Assembly: GCA_007115705.1 (NCBI GenBank)
Contig: QXEO01000334.1
Span: forward strand, 1,087,567 to 1,151,566
From: Dactylis glomerata
Lineage: Eukaryota; Streptophyta; Magnoliopsida; Poales; Poaceae
Direction of reading: 5' to 3'
Length of the DNA: 64,000 nucleotides
A program made the translations under genes and the position numbers. Below, piece after piece: positions 20,883-31,499 of this stretch (positions are counted from its first letter, which is position 1; the number at the start of each line of letters is the position of its first letter). The notes under the pieces were generated by a model, which had not been told where the DNA came from, ran no database searches, and saw only the letters and a program-made list of their open reading frames with translations.

Positions 20883-22526
20883 GGCAGCGACGCTTGACCG
20901 GAACTGTGCGAGAGTGGCAGCAAGAAGAGGTGCGTCGCAGGTGTGCGGCATGAGGAAGACGGAGATGGCGGCGCAAGTGGGGTAAAATGTTACTCCTCTC
21001 AGGCTACTTATTTTCACTCAGAGAAATCCTAGTTTTCAACCAAGCCGCATATTGCGTAGCGGAAGCGGCGGCGTGAATCTGGCCGTCCATGTGTCGGCCT
21101 CACAGGCGTGGTGGCCTCCACTACGCACGGTAATTAAGGAAGCGCGGCAAATTTTTTCCACCCCGGCATGGGACATGCGGTCAAACATGGTCAACTGCTG
21201 GGACACGCGGCCGCTTGGTCCACATTACGTCCGGTCTTGTCAAAGTCAGGCTATCCCTACAGAGGATGGCATGACAACTCAAAGGAATCCAATGTTAGCA
21301 CTGACGTCGTTCTTATGGAGCCATCCCTTCTTTCGACCTCAAAGACAAAGTTAATGGCGGGATTGCCCATTTTCGAGGTATGTGAGTTCCCGATCTGAGC
21401 CTTTTTTATTGGGCGTCCCTCAAAGTTTTCTCTGTTTCCCTTGTGCTTCTCGAGGGCACGTGCTGCCTTTCGGGCGATTTTGTTCATTATTCGGAACTTT
21501 GCTTAGGTTTCTCAGGAGCCTTTCAAGCAGAGCGTTTTTGCTCACTCAAAAAGGATCTCTTATTTTTGATTGCCAACATTTCGATGCCTTCTCCGTGGAT
21601 CTTTGCACCATGCATTGATTGCTATGGGCCAGCAGTGCCTCCATGACTCCAGTACACATGGTTGTCGACTCTCTCCGTATAATGTTTTCGAGCGAGTCAT
21701 AACGCTTCGATCTTTGAAGTTGTGAGATTTCTACCCTTCAAATCATACCATGGCTGGCAACGCCCTCTTACTAACCAAGCTGTGGCTACTGGTTTTTTTC
21801 CGGCCTACAGCGCCGTGGAGTTTCTCGGACGACGTTCCCTTCGGCCCATCAGTGTCAATTTTTTGCATGATATCATGGGTATTAGCCCCAAAATTACTCC
21901 TTGCTCAGGCCAGCAGTGCCTTGATTCCAATTCGAGAGTGGATTCCAGTACCCTAGAATCTAACTCCACACTTACACAAAATGCCCGAATTTTGGTGGCC
22001 ATATACCAGTTCGGATGCCGTATGTCAAATACGAAGGTAAGTCCATGGTTTGCAACACCAGATGGACCGGTATTCGTATCAAGCACGCTCTACCGAGAAA
22101 CTTTCCATACCTGCGGTATGAAGTCTTGCCTCGATGGACGCATCGAGAGCCACACCCTGAATTGGGCTTCGACCTGGTAAGTCCAACGCGGCTCGGGTCG
22201 AAGTAGCACCAGCCCACGTGGGTTCAAGTCAGGGGACTCGAATCTAAGTAAGCTAACCGTATGTTTTTGTGACTATGCAATTAACTGAGACCCGACGTGA
22301 GTCTCAGGCCGGTTATGCCGACCCCCCTGCAAACCAAACTAATCACTTTCGAGGCTCAGACTAAGAGCTACTCGAAGTGCGCTTCTCTACTAAACAAATT
22401 ATTCATGTGCTTGTTATGCTTTCATGTCTTACAGATAAGGGCGAAAGAGGTCCAAAACGACCAGGAAAGCCTTTGGATTAGAGTCCCTGCCATAGTCTTC
22501 GACTATGCCAGGCACTCGGGGGCTAC
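20883..22526 (+). other. Tat-1 3' spacer before the 3' LTR
   Basis: Probable promoter and leader of the antisense gene (20.9-21.2 kb), then non-coding sequence without recognisable domains. Open frames around 21.7-22.2 kb have no family resemblance. It ends in GGCACTCGGGGGCTAC, the polypurine tract, directly before the LTR. Confidence 0.6.
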
Positions 22527-23094
22527 TGACAAAGGAATGACAAATAGGCCTTCGACTTTTGCCTACCTGGTTTCGGCCTAGGGGGAGGTGATAATCGAAG
22601 GATCGTAAAGCCCATGAACATGGTGGCCTGGCGTGGCCCAAACATACAACTTGGCGTGCAAGATGAAGACTCGAAGGAAGAGACCAAGTCGAATTAGGAT
22701 TAGTTTAGGGTTCGTTCAGAACTGATCCGATCTGTAAACAACTTGGAGAACACTTCCAGGACCTAACCTTCTCATATAAAAGGTTAGGAGGGAGATCGCA
22801 GCAAGGGCTAGGCACTTTTTCCACCACCATAAGCCGGAACGCTCAACACAGCGAGAGCTCACCACTTTCGGCTAGATCTAATCTACGTCATCATTGTAAC
22901 ACCTCCATTGTAGCCACCCCATCAATAAAATCAGACAAGCAGGACATAGGTCTTTACCCTACCAAGGGGGCCGAACCTGGGTAAAATCGTGTCCCTGTTT
23001 TCGTCTGATCGCTGTCGAGTTCACTAGGTCCCACTAAGCGCTCCGTGTCTCGAAAGCCCACAAACATGGGCATTGCCGGGGTAGAACCTCGTCA
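22527..23094 (+). repeat. 3' LTR of Tat-1 (568 bp)
   Basis: The LTR starts TGACAAAGGAATG and ends CCTCGTCA, the same terminal pattern as the G element LTR (TGACAAGGG...CCTCGTCA). A TATA box TATAAAA is at 22775-22781 and a polyadenylation-like CAATAAAATC at about 22922. It is followed directly by family-B LTR sequence, which defines the insertion point. Confidence 0.82.
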
Positions 23095-24449
23095 GCCGGC
23101 CTCACCACCAGGGTGCGCGGCCCAGCCCCTGGCCATGCCGCCCTATGGTGAGGGCCACCTGGTCCATTTCTGACACTGTCCCTTCGCCTATAAAGACCCC
23201 CCAACGGGAAAAACATAAACACCCGATCAATTTTCTAGAAAGATATCGCAATCTGCCGCCGTCGTCGACCCGAGATCAGGAGGGTCCCGAAGCTCTTCTC
23301 GGCACCCTACCGGAGAGGGGAATCACCACCGGAGGTCTTCTTCATCGCCATGCTTGCCTTCGGCGCGATGAGTGAGTAGTCTACCTTGGACTATGGGTCC
23401 ATAGCAGTAGCTAGATGGTTGTCTTCTCCACCATGTGCTTCATGTTTAGATCTCGTGAGCTGCCTTACATGATCAAGATTACCGTTATATAATTCTACAT
23501 GTTGTGTTTGTTGGGATCCGATGAATATTGGTGCTATAATTAAGTTGATGTTCTGAAATTTATCTTATGTTATCTCTATGTTGTTTATGATCTCGCATGC
23601 TCTCCGTTGTTAGTAGCTATCTTGGCCGAGTAGATACTAGTGACTCCAAGAGGGGGTATTTATGCTCGATAGTTGGGTTCATGCCTCTATTTAATCTGGG
23701 GGAGTTATAGAAACCTATAAGGTTGTAGATGTGCTGTTGCCACTAGAGAGAAAACAATAATCTCGTGTCTAAGGATATTCTTTTTGTTTACATTACATAC
23801 TTTGCTTAATGCAATTATCTGTTGTTCGCAACTTAATATTCACGGGGTCCTCGGACGATTCCCCGTGGGTGGATTATTAGTCATAGATGCAGTTGGATGG
23901 CGGTCTATGTATTTTATTGTAATGCCCAGAGTAAATCTTATAGTGATCCTCGTAACATATGCACGTTATCTTTATTCTATCAGTTGCCCAACTGTAATTT
24001 GTTTACCCAGCATGTTGTTATTTATTTTATGGAGAGACATCACTAGTAAACTGTGGAACCCGGTCCAATTTTCTTTATATTGCTATCACCTATTTACTTT
24101 ACTCGCACTGTTTACTATTCTCGCATACAACTATTATTTTCCACTCGATACGCTTAATCCTTTGTTTACAGGAAACTGGTGAGATTGACAACCTCATCGT
24201 AAGTTGGGAGCAAAGTACTTGGTTGTGTTGTGTGCAGGTTCCACGTTGTTACTGCTGCAAAGCAAAGCCCTGGACGAGGTGCCTTATAAATTGTCCGGAG
24301 TTGTCGCGAAGCTAGCAGGCATCACCTTCTGGAGTTTGGCTTTTTCCTACTGGATCGATTAAACCTTGGTTTCTTACTGAGGGAAAATTTGCTACTGTGC
24401 TCATCATACCTTCCTCTTGGGGTTCCCAACTGGGCGGTGATTTACATCA
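23095..24449 (+). repeat. Family-B LTR, 3' portion (host of Tat-1)
   Basis: It aligns with B1 LTR positions from about 15170 to the LTR end: CCTATAAAGACCCCC TATA region, GATGAGTGAGTAGTCTACC, and GGTTCCCAACTGGGCGG near the end. No primer-binding site follows. Instead copia coding sequence resumes, so it is the end of a solo or truncated LTR. Its 5' portion must lie beyond the left edge, across the Tat-1 insertion. Confidence 0.82.
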
Positions 24450-24453
24450 ACAC

Positions 24454-24630
24454 CGTGCCGCATCATCCAGCACCAGCGCACCAAGCACATCGAGATCGAT
24501 CTTCAATTCGTTCGCGGTCGTGTTGCCATGGGTCAGGTTCGCGTGTTGCATGTTCCCTCATCACGACAGTTCGCCGACATCTTGACGAAGGGTCTCCCAT
24601 CACCGTAGTTTCTGGATTTTCGGTCTAGTC
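24454..24630 (+). pseudogene. Copia RNase H C-terminal fragment
   Basis: The frame HQRTKHIEIDLQFVRGRV, then QFADILTKGLP, is the conserved copia RNase H end. It is a different family from the Maximus element. It is bounded on the left by the family-B LTR and on the right by its own polypurine tract CTGCGGGGAAG and LTR. Confidence 0.8.
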
Positions 24631-24668
24631 TCAACGTCCGTACTCCTCCCGTTGCGACTGCGGGGAAG

Positions 24669-24855
24669 TGTTAGAGATATGTCACATTATGTGACATGAT
24701 TACCAGAGATATGTCACATTATGTGATATAACTCCCTGAACCTCTAAATCGTGGTGAGTCCTTATTGTTGTGATCTCCCATTTATAATTAGGATTATAAT
24801 TCTTGTATAAATACACATGTAATGGAAAGGCCCAAGTGTGGTCAATTCTCTCACA
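24669..24855 (+). repeat. Short copia 3' LTR (about 187 bp)
   Basis: It starts TGTTAGAGATATGTCAC after a polypurine tract, has TATA-like TGTATAAATAC at about 24803, and ends TCTCTCACA. The unit AGAGATATGTCACATTATGTGA occurs twice (about 24673 and 24707). The right end is a best guess. Confidence 0.6.
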
Positions 24856-24867
24856 TGTTCACCTGTC

Positions 24868-25360
24868 CCGCAGCCCGGTTTCTATGGAGCTTTGTCCAGG
24901 AGGCCCTGGTCCTGCATGGCAGGCCCGGGACCTTGGCAAGTTCCTAGAAACCCAGGCGAACCAGACTGGGATGAGGTGCCGCCTTTTTTGGTTTATTTTC
25001 ACCGCGATGTCTTGGACCCTATGGATTATGCATAATATGATGGTTATTGAGAAAGTATTCCCTCGACGTGCCTCCGACTCGGTATTCAAAATGTTGGCTT
25101 TGTGTAGATAGCGGAACAGAGAGTGGGTGAATGGCATGCTACAGGCCATGCAGGAGGCGGCCCGCCATCTCACCATGCCAACTGACTGATGAGCGTCACC
25201 ACATCTTGGAATATCTCATCTTTTTGTTTTATGTTGGACATGTTTGTGTTGTTACACAGCGATTTCAATTTTCTCGTGCAATAACTTGTTGGTAAACCTT
25301 GTACAGATATTGTTGCTTTATTTATAAAGCGGGGCGAAAGGCTGTTTCGAGGAATTACAA
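24868..25360 (+). mobile_element. LINE 3' end fragment 1
   Basis: The translation includes FLETQANQTGM, FWFIFTAMSWTLW and VFPRRASDSVFKMLA, the C-terminal end of ORF2 of plant L1-type LINEs downstream of the reverse transcriptase zinc-binding region. It is followed by a 3' region with TTTATTTATAAAGCGGGGCG. It is 5'-truncated and coding is broken. No clear target-site duplication was found. Confidence 0.65.
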
Positions 25361-26229
25361 CCACTCTCTTCCAACAACATGTGGCATTGGCAATCTCATA
25401 AGCACAATATTTACGCAGAGGATCTTGTTAAGCCACTTAGACAGAGCAACACCGACAATGATAAGGTTTATATGTAGTTTATTTTGTTACCAAAGTAACT
25501 CTCAAAAACCTATGTGGTCAAATAAACCGTGACCAAGCCGACAATGGGCATTTGATGAAATAGGAGCAAATACTCTGAATCTCCGGAGCAGTGGCATTGC
25601 CATGGAAACTGCTAAAGATCCGGAAAGCTATTATTGTAAAGTTGTAATCTTTAGGCATAGATATTTTGATATGCAAATCTGAATTGCACTATGGAAACTG
25701 CAGAATAACTTTTGAGGTACAGGTGCCGTGCCAACACGATCGAAGTGTCGAAGTTGCGTTCGCATGTGATCCCTGCCCGCTGTTTAAGAGTATGGTACTG
25801 AGGCTAGCTGATGAAGTAGTTGACGAGCATGATCCATCTAGATTATCAACCAGTTAATACAAATTATGTGAATTGTTGTCTCGGGATGGATCATGCATAG
25901 CTGGTATGTTGTATTCTGGTCGCAGCTTTTCCAAGATTATAAACCAGTAGAAGAACTGCACCTTGTCGGAGACATATATTTCCATATTCCCCCGAAAATT
26001 GAAGAGATAGTGCGGACTGTTACTGAGGCACAGGAGACAGAAGTAGAAAGTGAGTTTGAAAGGCATATTGGCACAAACAATGAGCAGATGCAGATTAATA
26101 AAATTGAAGACATAAACATGGACTCCAATGACCTCAAAATCGACTAATCTGAAAGACAAGGGAAAAATTGGAGGTACAGATGTTTTCTGAGGGCTGGCAT
26201 CCAAATTGACATCCCTTGACATAGGGATA
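25361..26229. other. Unassigned low-copy-like sequence with two short ORFs
   Basis: Two plus-strand frames stand out: 25666-25857 (63 codons) and 25893-26147 (84 codons, acidic, with a Glu-rich stretch EAQETEVESEFERH). Neither resembles a family I recognise. They could be exon remnants or chance frames. No transposon ends are visible. Confidence 0.3.
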
Positions 26230-26560
26230 GTCTTCAGACCTGGTGGCTCAAGACGAGGAAGTGCATCGAAAGGAGCTCAAAAGATTCAACTCCCATATCG
26301 TTCTGATCGGTTGGAGCTTGTGGAAAGAGCGCAATGCAAGACTATTTTACAACGCTAGGCAGCAGCACAACGTCCTTAACCTTGTAAGTTGTATTGTAGT
26401 TGAGTTACCTGGATTAGGGTAGGTGTTGGCGGGAGTACACATATTGTGATGATAGAGTAGTCCCTGTCTAAACAGGAGTTGGTGTGTTATGCCTTTGTTT
26501 GCCAAGTGGACTGTGCCTCTTTTTATAATTTCTTGCTGCCTTCTATAAAATTATGATACA
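26230..26560 (+). mobile_element. LINE ORF2 C-terminal fragment 2
   Basis: The frame reads RFNSHIVLIGWSLWKERNAR, typical of the end of plant LINE ORF2. A short non-coding tail with no clear poly(A) follows. It is independent of fragment 1 and similarly 5'-truncated. Confidence 0.6.
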
Positions 26561-26784
26561 CCATTGGCATACTCTCTATAATAAAGATTGACAAGGTAAA
26601 AAACTTGGAAGAAAATAATGAAGAATTTTGAGCAAATTAAATAAGAGTATATAAGAAAGGCAACTGTTGAAAAAAATGGAGAAAGAAAAAGACTGGTGGC
26701 GGATAAAAAATGGGTGTATAGGGGATATCCTTCAAGGATAACTTGCAAACATCCGAGTTCACCATGAACTGGCAAAAAAAATTA

Positions 26785-26888
26785 CTCCCTCCGTTTCATA
26801 AAAATTGTCGCTAATATGGATGTATCTAGACACTAATATATGTCTAGATACATCTATTCTAACCACAAGTTTAATGAAACGGAGGGAG
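26785..26888. mobile_element. Stowaway-type MITE (104 bp)
   Basis: Terminal inverted repeats CTCCCTCCGTTTC and GAAACGGAGGGAG are flanked by TA on both sides (26783-26784 and 26889-26890). An inner inverted repeat (TAGACACTAATATATGTCTA) gives a hairpin-like structure typical of Tc1/mariner-derived MITEs in grasses. Confidence 0.92.
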
Positions 26889-26890
26889 TA

Positions 26891-27808
26891 CTAATAGCCA
26901 TAAAAAAATTTCTTATAATTATAGACCATTGATGACTGTTTGAAAAAAACAGAGACAGAAAGGCTCGTGACTGAAGAAAAAATGGGTGCATAGCATAGGG
27001 GATATATTTCAAGGAAAACTTGCAAAGATATGGAAAAAAGAATCCTATGTTTCTAGACCACTTTTAGTTCACTATATACATCTTTTCATGAAAAGCAATC
27101 GTCTTCTAGGAGTACTTGCATAAATTTATAATTTGCTTTACAACTGTACAAGAGAGACAGTATATGCCCACCATATAGCAATAGAAAACCATTATATTCA
27201 GTTGTATCTGGTACACTGCAAGGATAGTTGCAAATTGCAGGGGTTAGTTTATAGGGAAAGAAACTATTAAGGACGGGAAAGTTTGAACACTAGTGCAAAT
27301 TATGCAAAAAAAAAAAAATTGGGTAAAGTGCATTAATGAGAAATATAATTACTCCATCTGACCCATCTTACATTCATATTTGCAAAAGGTAATATGGGTC
27401 GGAGGGAGTAACAAATAATAGCTGAATTGGATGATATTCAGCTAATCTAGCCCAACTCAATAGGTAAATGCTACTTATATTGAGTTTCATTCTTGAAATG
27501 CAGAACCAAAAGAAACTAGCTAAGAGGAAATGAGAAGTAAGGTGTCAAGCAGGATCCGGCCAAAGTCTAGCTTCTAGTTTTTTTTTTCTAGTTCAAATTT
27601 TGGGGCCAAATTTTGAACAATAAACTGTAAGTTGGATTTTGGCGGGATCCCGCTTGCATCTCTAGAGAAATACAAAGAACAAGCATATGTACATCAGTTA
27701 TCCTTTTCTTCTAGGATATGGAGAACAGTTTTCTTTGGACACATCACACAAACTATAAATTAACTGATACATGCACAACCTAACTCAAAGAGGAAAAATG
27801 AACATAGT
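26891..27808. other. AT-rich intergenic sequence
   Basis: Apart from the 57-bp MITE it holds homopolymer runs (A12 near 27307, T9 near 27578) and no gene-like frame. I see nothing else in it. Confidence 0.5.
27352..27408. mobile_element. Very short Stowaway-type MITE (57 bp)
   Basis: Ends CTCCATCTGACCCAT and ATGGGTCGGAGGGAG are imperfect inverted repeats flanked by TA. Only 27 bases separate the two 15-base termini, so this is a deletion derivative near the lower size limit. Confidence 0.75.
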
Positions 27809-27809
27809 C

Positions 27810-28760
27810 TAATTTAACACTAAGCATCCAAGAGGATGGCTAACTACCTTAATTACATCAGCAAGGTCATTCGGAGCAACCTTCTCATTAAAGAAATTAT
27901 CAATCTGGTCTTCTTTCAGTCCTGTGAGAGCCACAAATAGGTTTAGTTTTTCACGAACATCATCTTCAGTACACAGGAAAAAATTGCCATTCATATCTCT
28001 GAAGCAATAGAAGAATGAAGCTTACAAGACCCAGATCCCAACAAATTCAGCTACTCCAGCACACACAGCTCCAAGGAGAATGGCGCAATGTATGCAGATG
28101 GCATCCTCTGTAGTGATGAGATTAGACAATAAAAGAAGGGGAACTGAGGTTTCATAATATCAGTGACACCCTCCTAAGCCTGATACATCCTGCTGCGGGG
28201 TGATAGTGCGAAAGAGATAAATGAAAAGGATAACAAGTGCCATGTGCAGGCACTTTAGAAGTTAGCCGCCTATTTGCATCCTCAAAAATCCTTGAGCACC
28301 ATCTCTGAAGGGCATCAGATATTTGGACATCAGATGCAATACGACAGGTCAAGAACATTATATGTAGAATTCAAAAAGTAGACAATGAATAAAATACTAG
28401 AAATCAGGGAATCCAAAAGGGCCAACATGGATGTAGCTGCAACACGATAATCCATGTCCAATTTCAAGGTCCAAATGAAATAATTTACAGAGAACAGTTA
28501 CTTGTTAGCAACATGAGTAGCCACAATATATGAGCTTGCTAGGTTGTCACCAGCTGGAGAATGGCCATCTGCAGGACACATCGTACATGATTTATAAAAT
28601 AATGAAACTGAAGCAGCTTCATAAGATATGGAATTAAATCAAGACTAGAAACCTCTATAGCTGCGGCAAGATTAATCAATTGTGACATGTAGCTGCGGCA
28701 AGACCAATCAATTATGACAAGCAAACCTTTTGGAACATCCTGCAAATTAATAAATCACAC
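27810..28760 (-). pseudogene. Exon remnants of an unidentified intron-containing gene
   Basis: Several minus-strand stretches look like exons with GT-AG boundaries. One begins after TTAATTTGCAG at about 28742 (DVPKGLLVIIDWSCRSYM...). One begins after GTGTCCTGCAG at about 28570 (GHSPAGDNLASSYIVATHVA) and ends before GTAACT. One is at about 28350-28240 (SDALQRWCSRIFEDANRRL). One begins after TATTGCTTCAG at about 28005 (GNFFLCTEDDVREKLNLFV...) and ends before GTAGTT at 27847. The exons do not resemble transposon proteins and I do not recognise the family. A 32-bp tandem duplication at 28658-28721 disturbs the first exon. It may be a host gene fragment or a decayed gene; direct evidence is limited to splice signals and coding look. 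Confidence 0.4.
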
Positions 28761-29198
28761 TTACACACATATCTAAATCAACAAGAGCATGAGACCATAT
28801 AGTACACAGAAATTAATACCTGCTGTCATATGAAGACAGAAACTTCCACGCACATATCAAAATGGACATATGATTTGTTTTACATTTCACTATACACAAT
28901 CCCTTCCTCCTTGGACACAAAAGAACTCCTCACATCCAAGTGGAACAAGAGGGAAAACTCCACCCAATCTACCATGACAAGCAATTCAGGAAGAAATCTG
29001 GAAGCAACACGGTAAGCCCATCAACCCAATAACATAGAAACAAAAATCCGCTAGGCCAGAAAACAGCCAGCACGGCGGTGCGATGCGCACCGCATCACTT
29101 GGAATCTGACTGGAAGAAAAGTGGTTGTTGGCCAACTGAAAAAACAGCCAACTGGGGACTAGGAAAAGTGTATCTGTGTGATAAACTTATCGGATATG
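28761..29198. other. Unassigned sequence
   Basis: AT-rich, no domain-bearing frame. It could be intron or downstream sequence of the exon remnants. I see nothing else in it. Confidence 0.4.
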
Positions 29199-30040
29199 GT
29201 TGCAAAATTTCCATTCATTTCTGTAAAGCAGATGACAATACTATATAAACATGTTGTACTCTATATATATTTTTTGGTGCACGGGCACCATGCTTGTAGT
29301 AGTTGTAGTCTGTATAATTAGGCATGATATACTCAAGTAAGCCTGGACAGTGAACCATCCGGTACAAGATAGATCTGGACACCACAAAGATGACCATGCA
29401 CCCAAAGCATGGTCCAAATCAAATACGAGCAGTAACCTTTACTCAACACAACATGCACATTGTGATCGTAACAGAAAACAAGCAGAGATGTACAGTCTTA
29501 GCCTCTTAGGTTCATCCTAATATGGATCACAGATTCACAGTACCAATACCTTAAAAAAGTAAGCCAAGCAACACCACAAAATGAAGTCAGAAATTGCGAC
29601 ACCAGAGATATGAGGTAAGCTTGGATAGTGAACCTCACACAAATTGTACACAAATCTGCACAGCAACAAAGAAACCATGCCCAACAGGAAATCAGATACA
29701 AGAATTAACCATTGGTGATCTTCCACTCCTAACCATTGGTGATCTTCCACTCCTAACCATCGGTTATGGTTGCGAATTTTCCATTCATTCTGTAAAGCAG
29801 ATGACAATACTATATAAACATGTTGTACTCTGTATATATTATTTTTTGGTCCATGGGCACCATGCTTGTAGTAGTTGTAGTCTGTATAATTAGGCATGAG
29901 ATACTCCAGTAAGCCTGGACAGTGAACTAACAAAGAAACCATGCCCAACTCGATTTCAGATACTAGAAGTAACCTTGACCCAACACAGAGGCACATTGTA
30001 ATCATAACATTTAAAAACAAGCAGAATTGTACAATGATCA
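29199..30040. repeat. Local direct duplication, two copies about 570 bp apart
   Basis: The segment starting GGTTGCAAAATTTCCATTC at 29199 recurs as GGTTGCGAATTTTCCATTC at 29767. Similarity runs through CATGCTTGTAGTAGTTGTAG and AGCCTGGACAGTGAAC and then more weakly to about 29510 and 30035. Between the copies the 22-bp unit AACCATTGGTGATCTTCCAC plus TCCT is repeated (29707-29764). It lies just downstream of the 30222-31286 gene and may be part of its 3' region. Confidence 0.75.
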
Positions 30041-30221
30041 TAAATGATTTTTATTAACAGAGCGTTCGGCATAGGATGCATCACAATTCACAACGCAAAT
30101 AACATAGATAGATGGGCACGATAATAATAAACTAAGTAAGTAACATGGATGAAGATAGATATGGCGTTGGCCAAGACTCTGCAAAAGCGCATCATATGTA
30201 GCCCCCACGTTCTTCGGAATA

Positions 30222-31286
30222 CTAGCAGATCCCGTCCTCACTGCTGGCAACGCGGAATCGACTGAAGTCCATCGTCCGATCCCACTCTTCCCGGAGCTTC
30301 TTCATCGTCCGCTCCTCCAATTCATCCCGCTTGTCATAGTAGTCCTCATCGACCTCAACATACCCCTTCTCGATGAGCTCCCTTCGCACCTTGGCCCGAA
30401 ACGGCTCGCACACGTCTTCTTCAGCTTCCTCATAGGGCGGTATTGTGTCCTTGAAAGAAAGGTTGAGGATGATTTCAGGGGGCGGCGGCCTCCACGTGTC
30501 CAAGGCAATCTCGATGTCTTCACTCAACAACCGAATCTTGCCTGGGGCGGCTACGTCCGCGTACTTGGGCTTGGACTGCTCCAGGACCCTCTCCACGGCG
30601 GCGTCGAGCTCGTGAGGCTCCAGGTTCGCCGCCTCAGGAAACTTTAACAACAGTGCCCTGACCTTCGGCCGGTGCTCGATGAACTGTGGCTCGTAGTCAT
30701 ACTCTTCCTCCTCATAGTCAGATTCATCATAGTCGTAATCATCCTCATCCTCTTCATAATCATAATCGGTGTGATCCTCATAACCATCTGTGTACTCAGC
30801 CTGCTCAGCCTGAGGCTCAGAAACCGCCTCATACTGGATGCCACCCTCCTCAGCCTGAGGCTCAGAAACTGCCTCCTTGATGCCACCCTCAGCCTCCTCA
30901 GACTGAGGCTCAGAAACTTCCCCCTTGATGCCATCCTCAGCCTCTTCGGCCTTGGGCTCAGAAACCGCCGCCATAGGCTCCGTTGCCTCGACGTCGGCGG
31001 CCACAGACAAAACATCCGCGCGCTTGGGCAGAATTGCCGCGAGCAGAATCTTGTCGATAGAAAACTCCCTCGCAGATGTGTCAGCGAGCAGATCCTGCTC
31101 TGAATGAGGGTGGATCTCCTCCTGCGCCTTCCTTTTCAGGAAAGGATCCCCGCGGGTCGCTTCCATAGGCTCCCCGACGGCGGCCGACTTGTGCGGCGCG
31201 GTGCAGCGCCCCAGCGTGCGCTTGGTGGAACCCTCCTCGCATGTCGTCGTCGCCGCCTCTTGCTCCGCCGTGCACCGCTCCATCAC
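30222..31286 (-). CDS. Hypothetical acidic protein (354 aa), single-exon gene
   Basis: This is an uninterrupted frame with an ATG at 31286, a TATA box about 75-85 bases upstream, and codon use unlike the surrounding repeats (GC-rich 5' half). The N-terminal region is basic/polar with KRKAQEE at residue 51. Residues 108-165 contain four degenerate repeats beginning VSEP (at 108, 124, 140 and 155) with Glu/Ala-rich filling. Residues 166-202 are an extreme Asp/Glu/Tyr tract. The C-terminal 150 residues look globular (ALLLKFPEAANLEPHELDAA; VCEPFRAKVRRELIEKGY) and end in DGIC. No signal peptide, membrane helix or known domain is recognised. It is the best host gene candidate in the window. Similarity to a retroelement protein was not seen. 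Function unknown. Confidence 0.7.
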   Translation of the reverse strand: MMERCTAEQEAATTTCEEGSTKRTLGRCTAPHKSAAVGEPMEATRGDPFLKRKAQEEIHPHSEQDLLADTSAREFSIDKILLAAILPKRADVLSVAADVEATEPMAAVSEPKAEEAEDGIKGEVSEPQSEEAEGGIKEAVSEPQAEEGGIQYEAVSEPQAEQAEYTDGYEDHTDYDYEEDEDDYDYDESDYEEEEYDYEPQFIEHRPKVRALLLKFPEAANLEPHELDAAVERVLEQSKPKYADVAAPGKIRLLSEDIEIALDTWRPPPPEIILNLSFKDTIPPYEEAEEDVCEPFRAKVRRELIEKGYVEVDEDYYDKRDELEERTMKKLREEWDRTMDFSRFRVASSEDGIC

Positions 31287-31357
31287 GCCGCCGAGAATCG
31301 ACTCGCCGAAAACTGTAACAATTTGCGATGGGATTTGGGATTGGAAGAAGCGGCGGC

Positions 31358-31372
31358 GGCTCGTTGTATATA
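31358..31372 (-). promoter_or_regulatory. TATA box of the 354-aa gene
   Basis: TATATATATAGTACT on the plus strand (ACTATATATATA on minus) is about 75-85 bases upstream of the ATG at 31286, a normal plant core promoter distance with a short leader. Confidence 0.6.
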
Positions 31373-31499
31373 TATAGTACTGTATAACCCTAGCTTCGCT
31401 TCTCGTTCCTTCCTCTGGTCGGAATAGGGATCCGGGTCGGAATATGGCCCATGAGGTCGAAATATGACCCGTTGGGCTTGGGCCACGCCCAGCCCACCC

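Larger units (their letters stand above)
6957..23094 (+). mobile_element. Tat-1: Tat-lineage Ty3-gypsy element, 3' part, with nested insertions
   Basis: Coding resumes after the copia insertion in the second RNase H domain, continues through integrase to 8740, and is followed by a tandem array (8874-9605). An antisense multi-exon gene lies at 9712-13406 plus 20804-20882, then a spacer, a polypurine-like tract CTCGGGGGCTAC and a 3' LTR (22527-23094). The pol-to-LTR interval, minus the family-A insertion 13407-20798, is about 6.4 kb. The RNase H of plant Tat elements, the long 3' region and an antisense passenger gene are known Tat/Grande features. The element itself is inserted in a family-B LTR, which resumes at 23095. 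Confidence 0.85.

Noticed and set aside
21722..22180. 152-codon plus-strand frame upstream of the Tat-1 3' LTR
   Set aside because: No domain and no start context; region looks like untranslated spacer.
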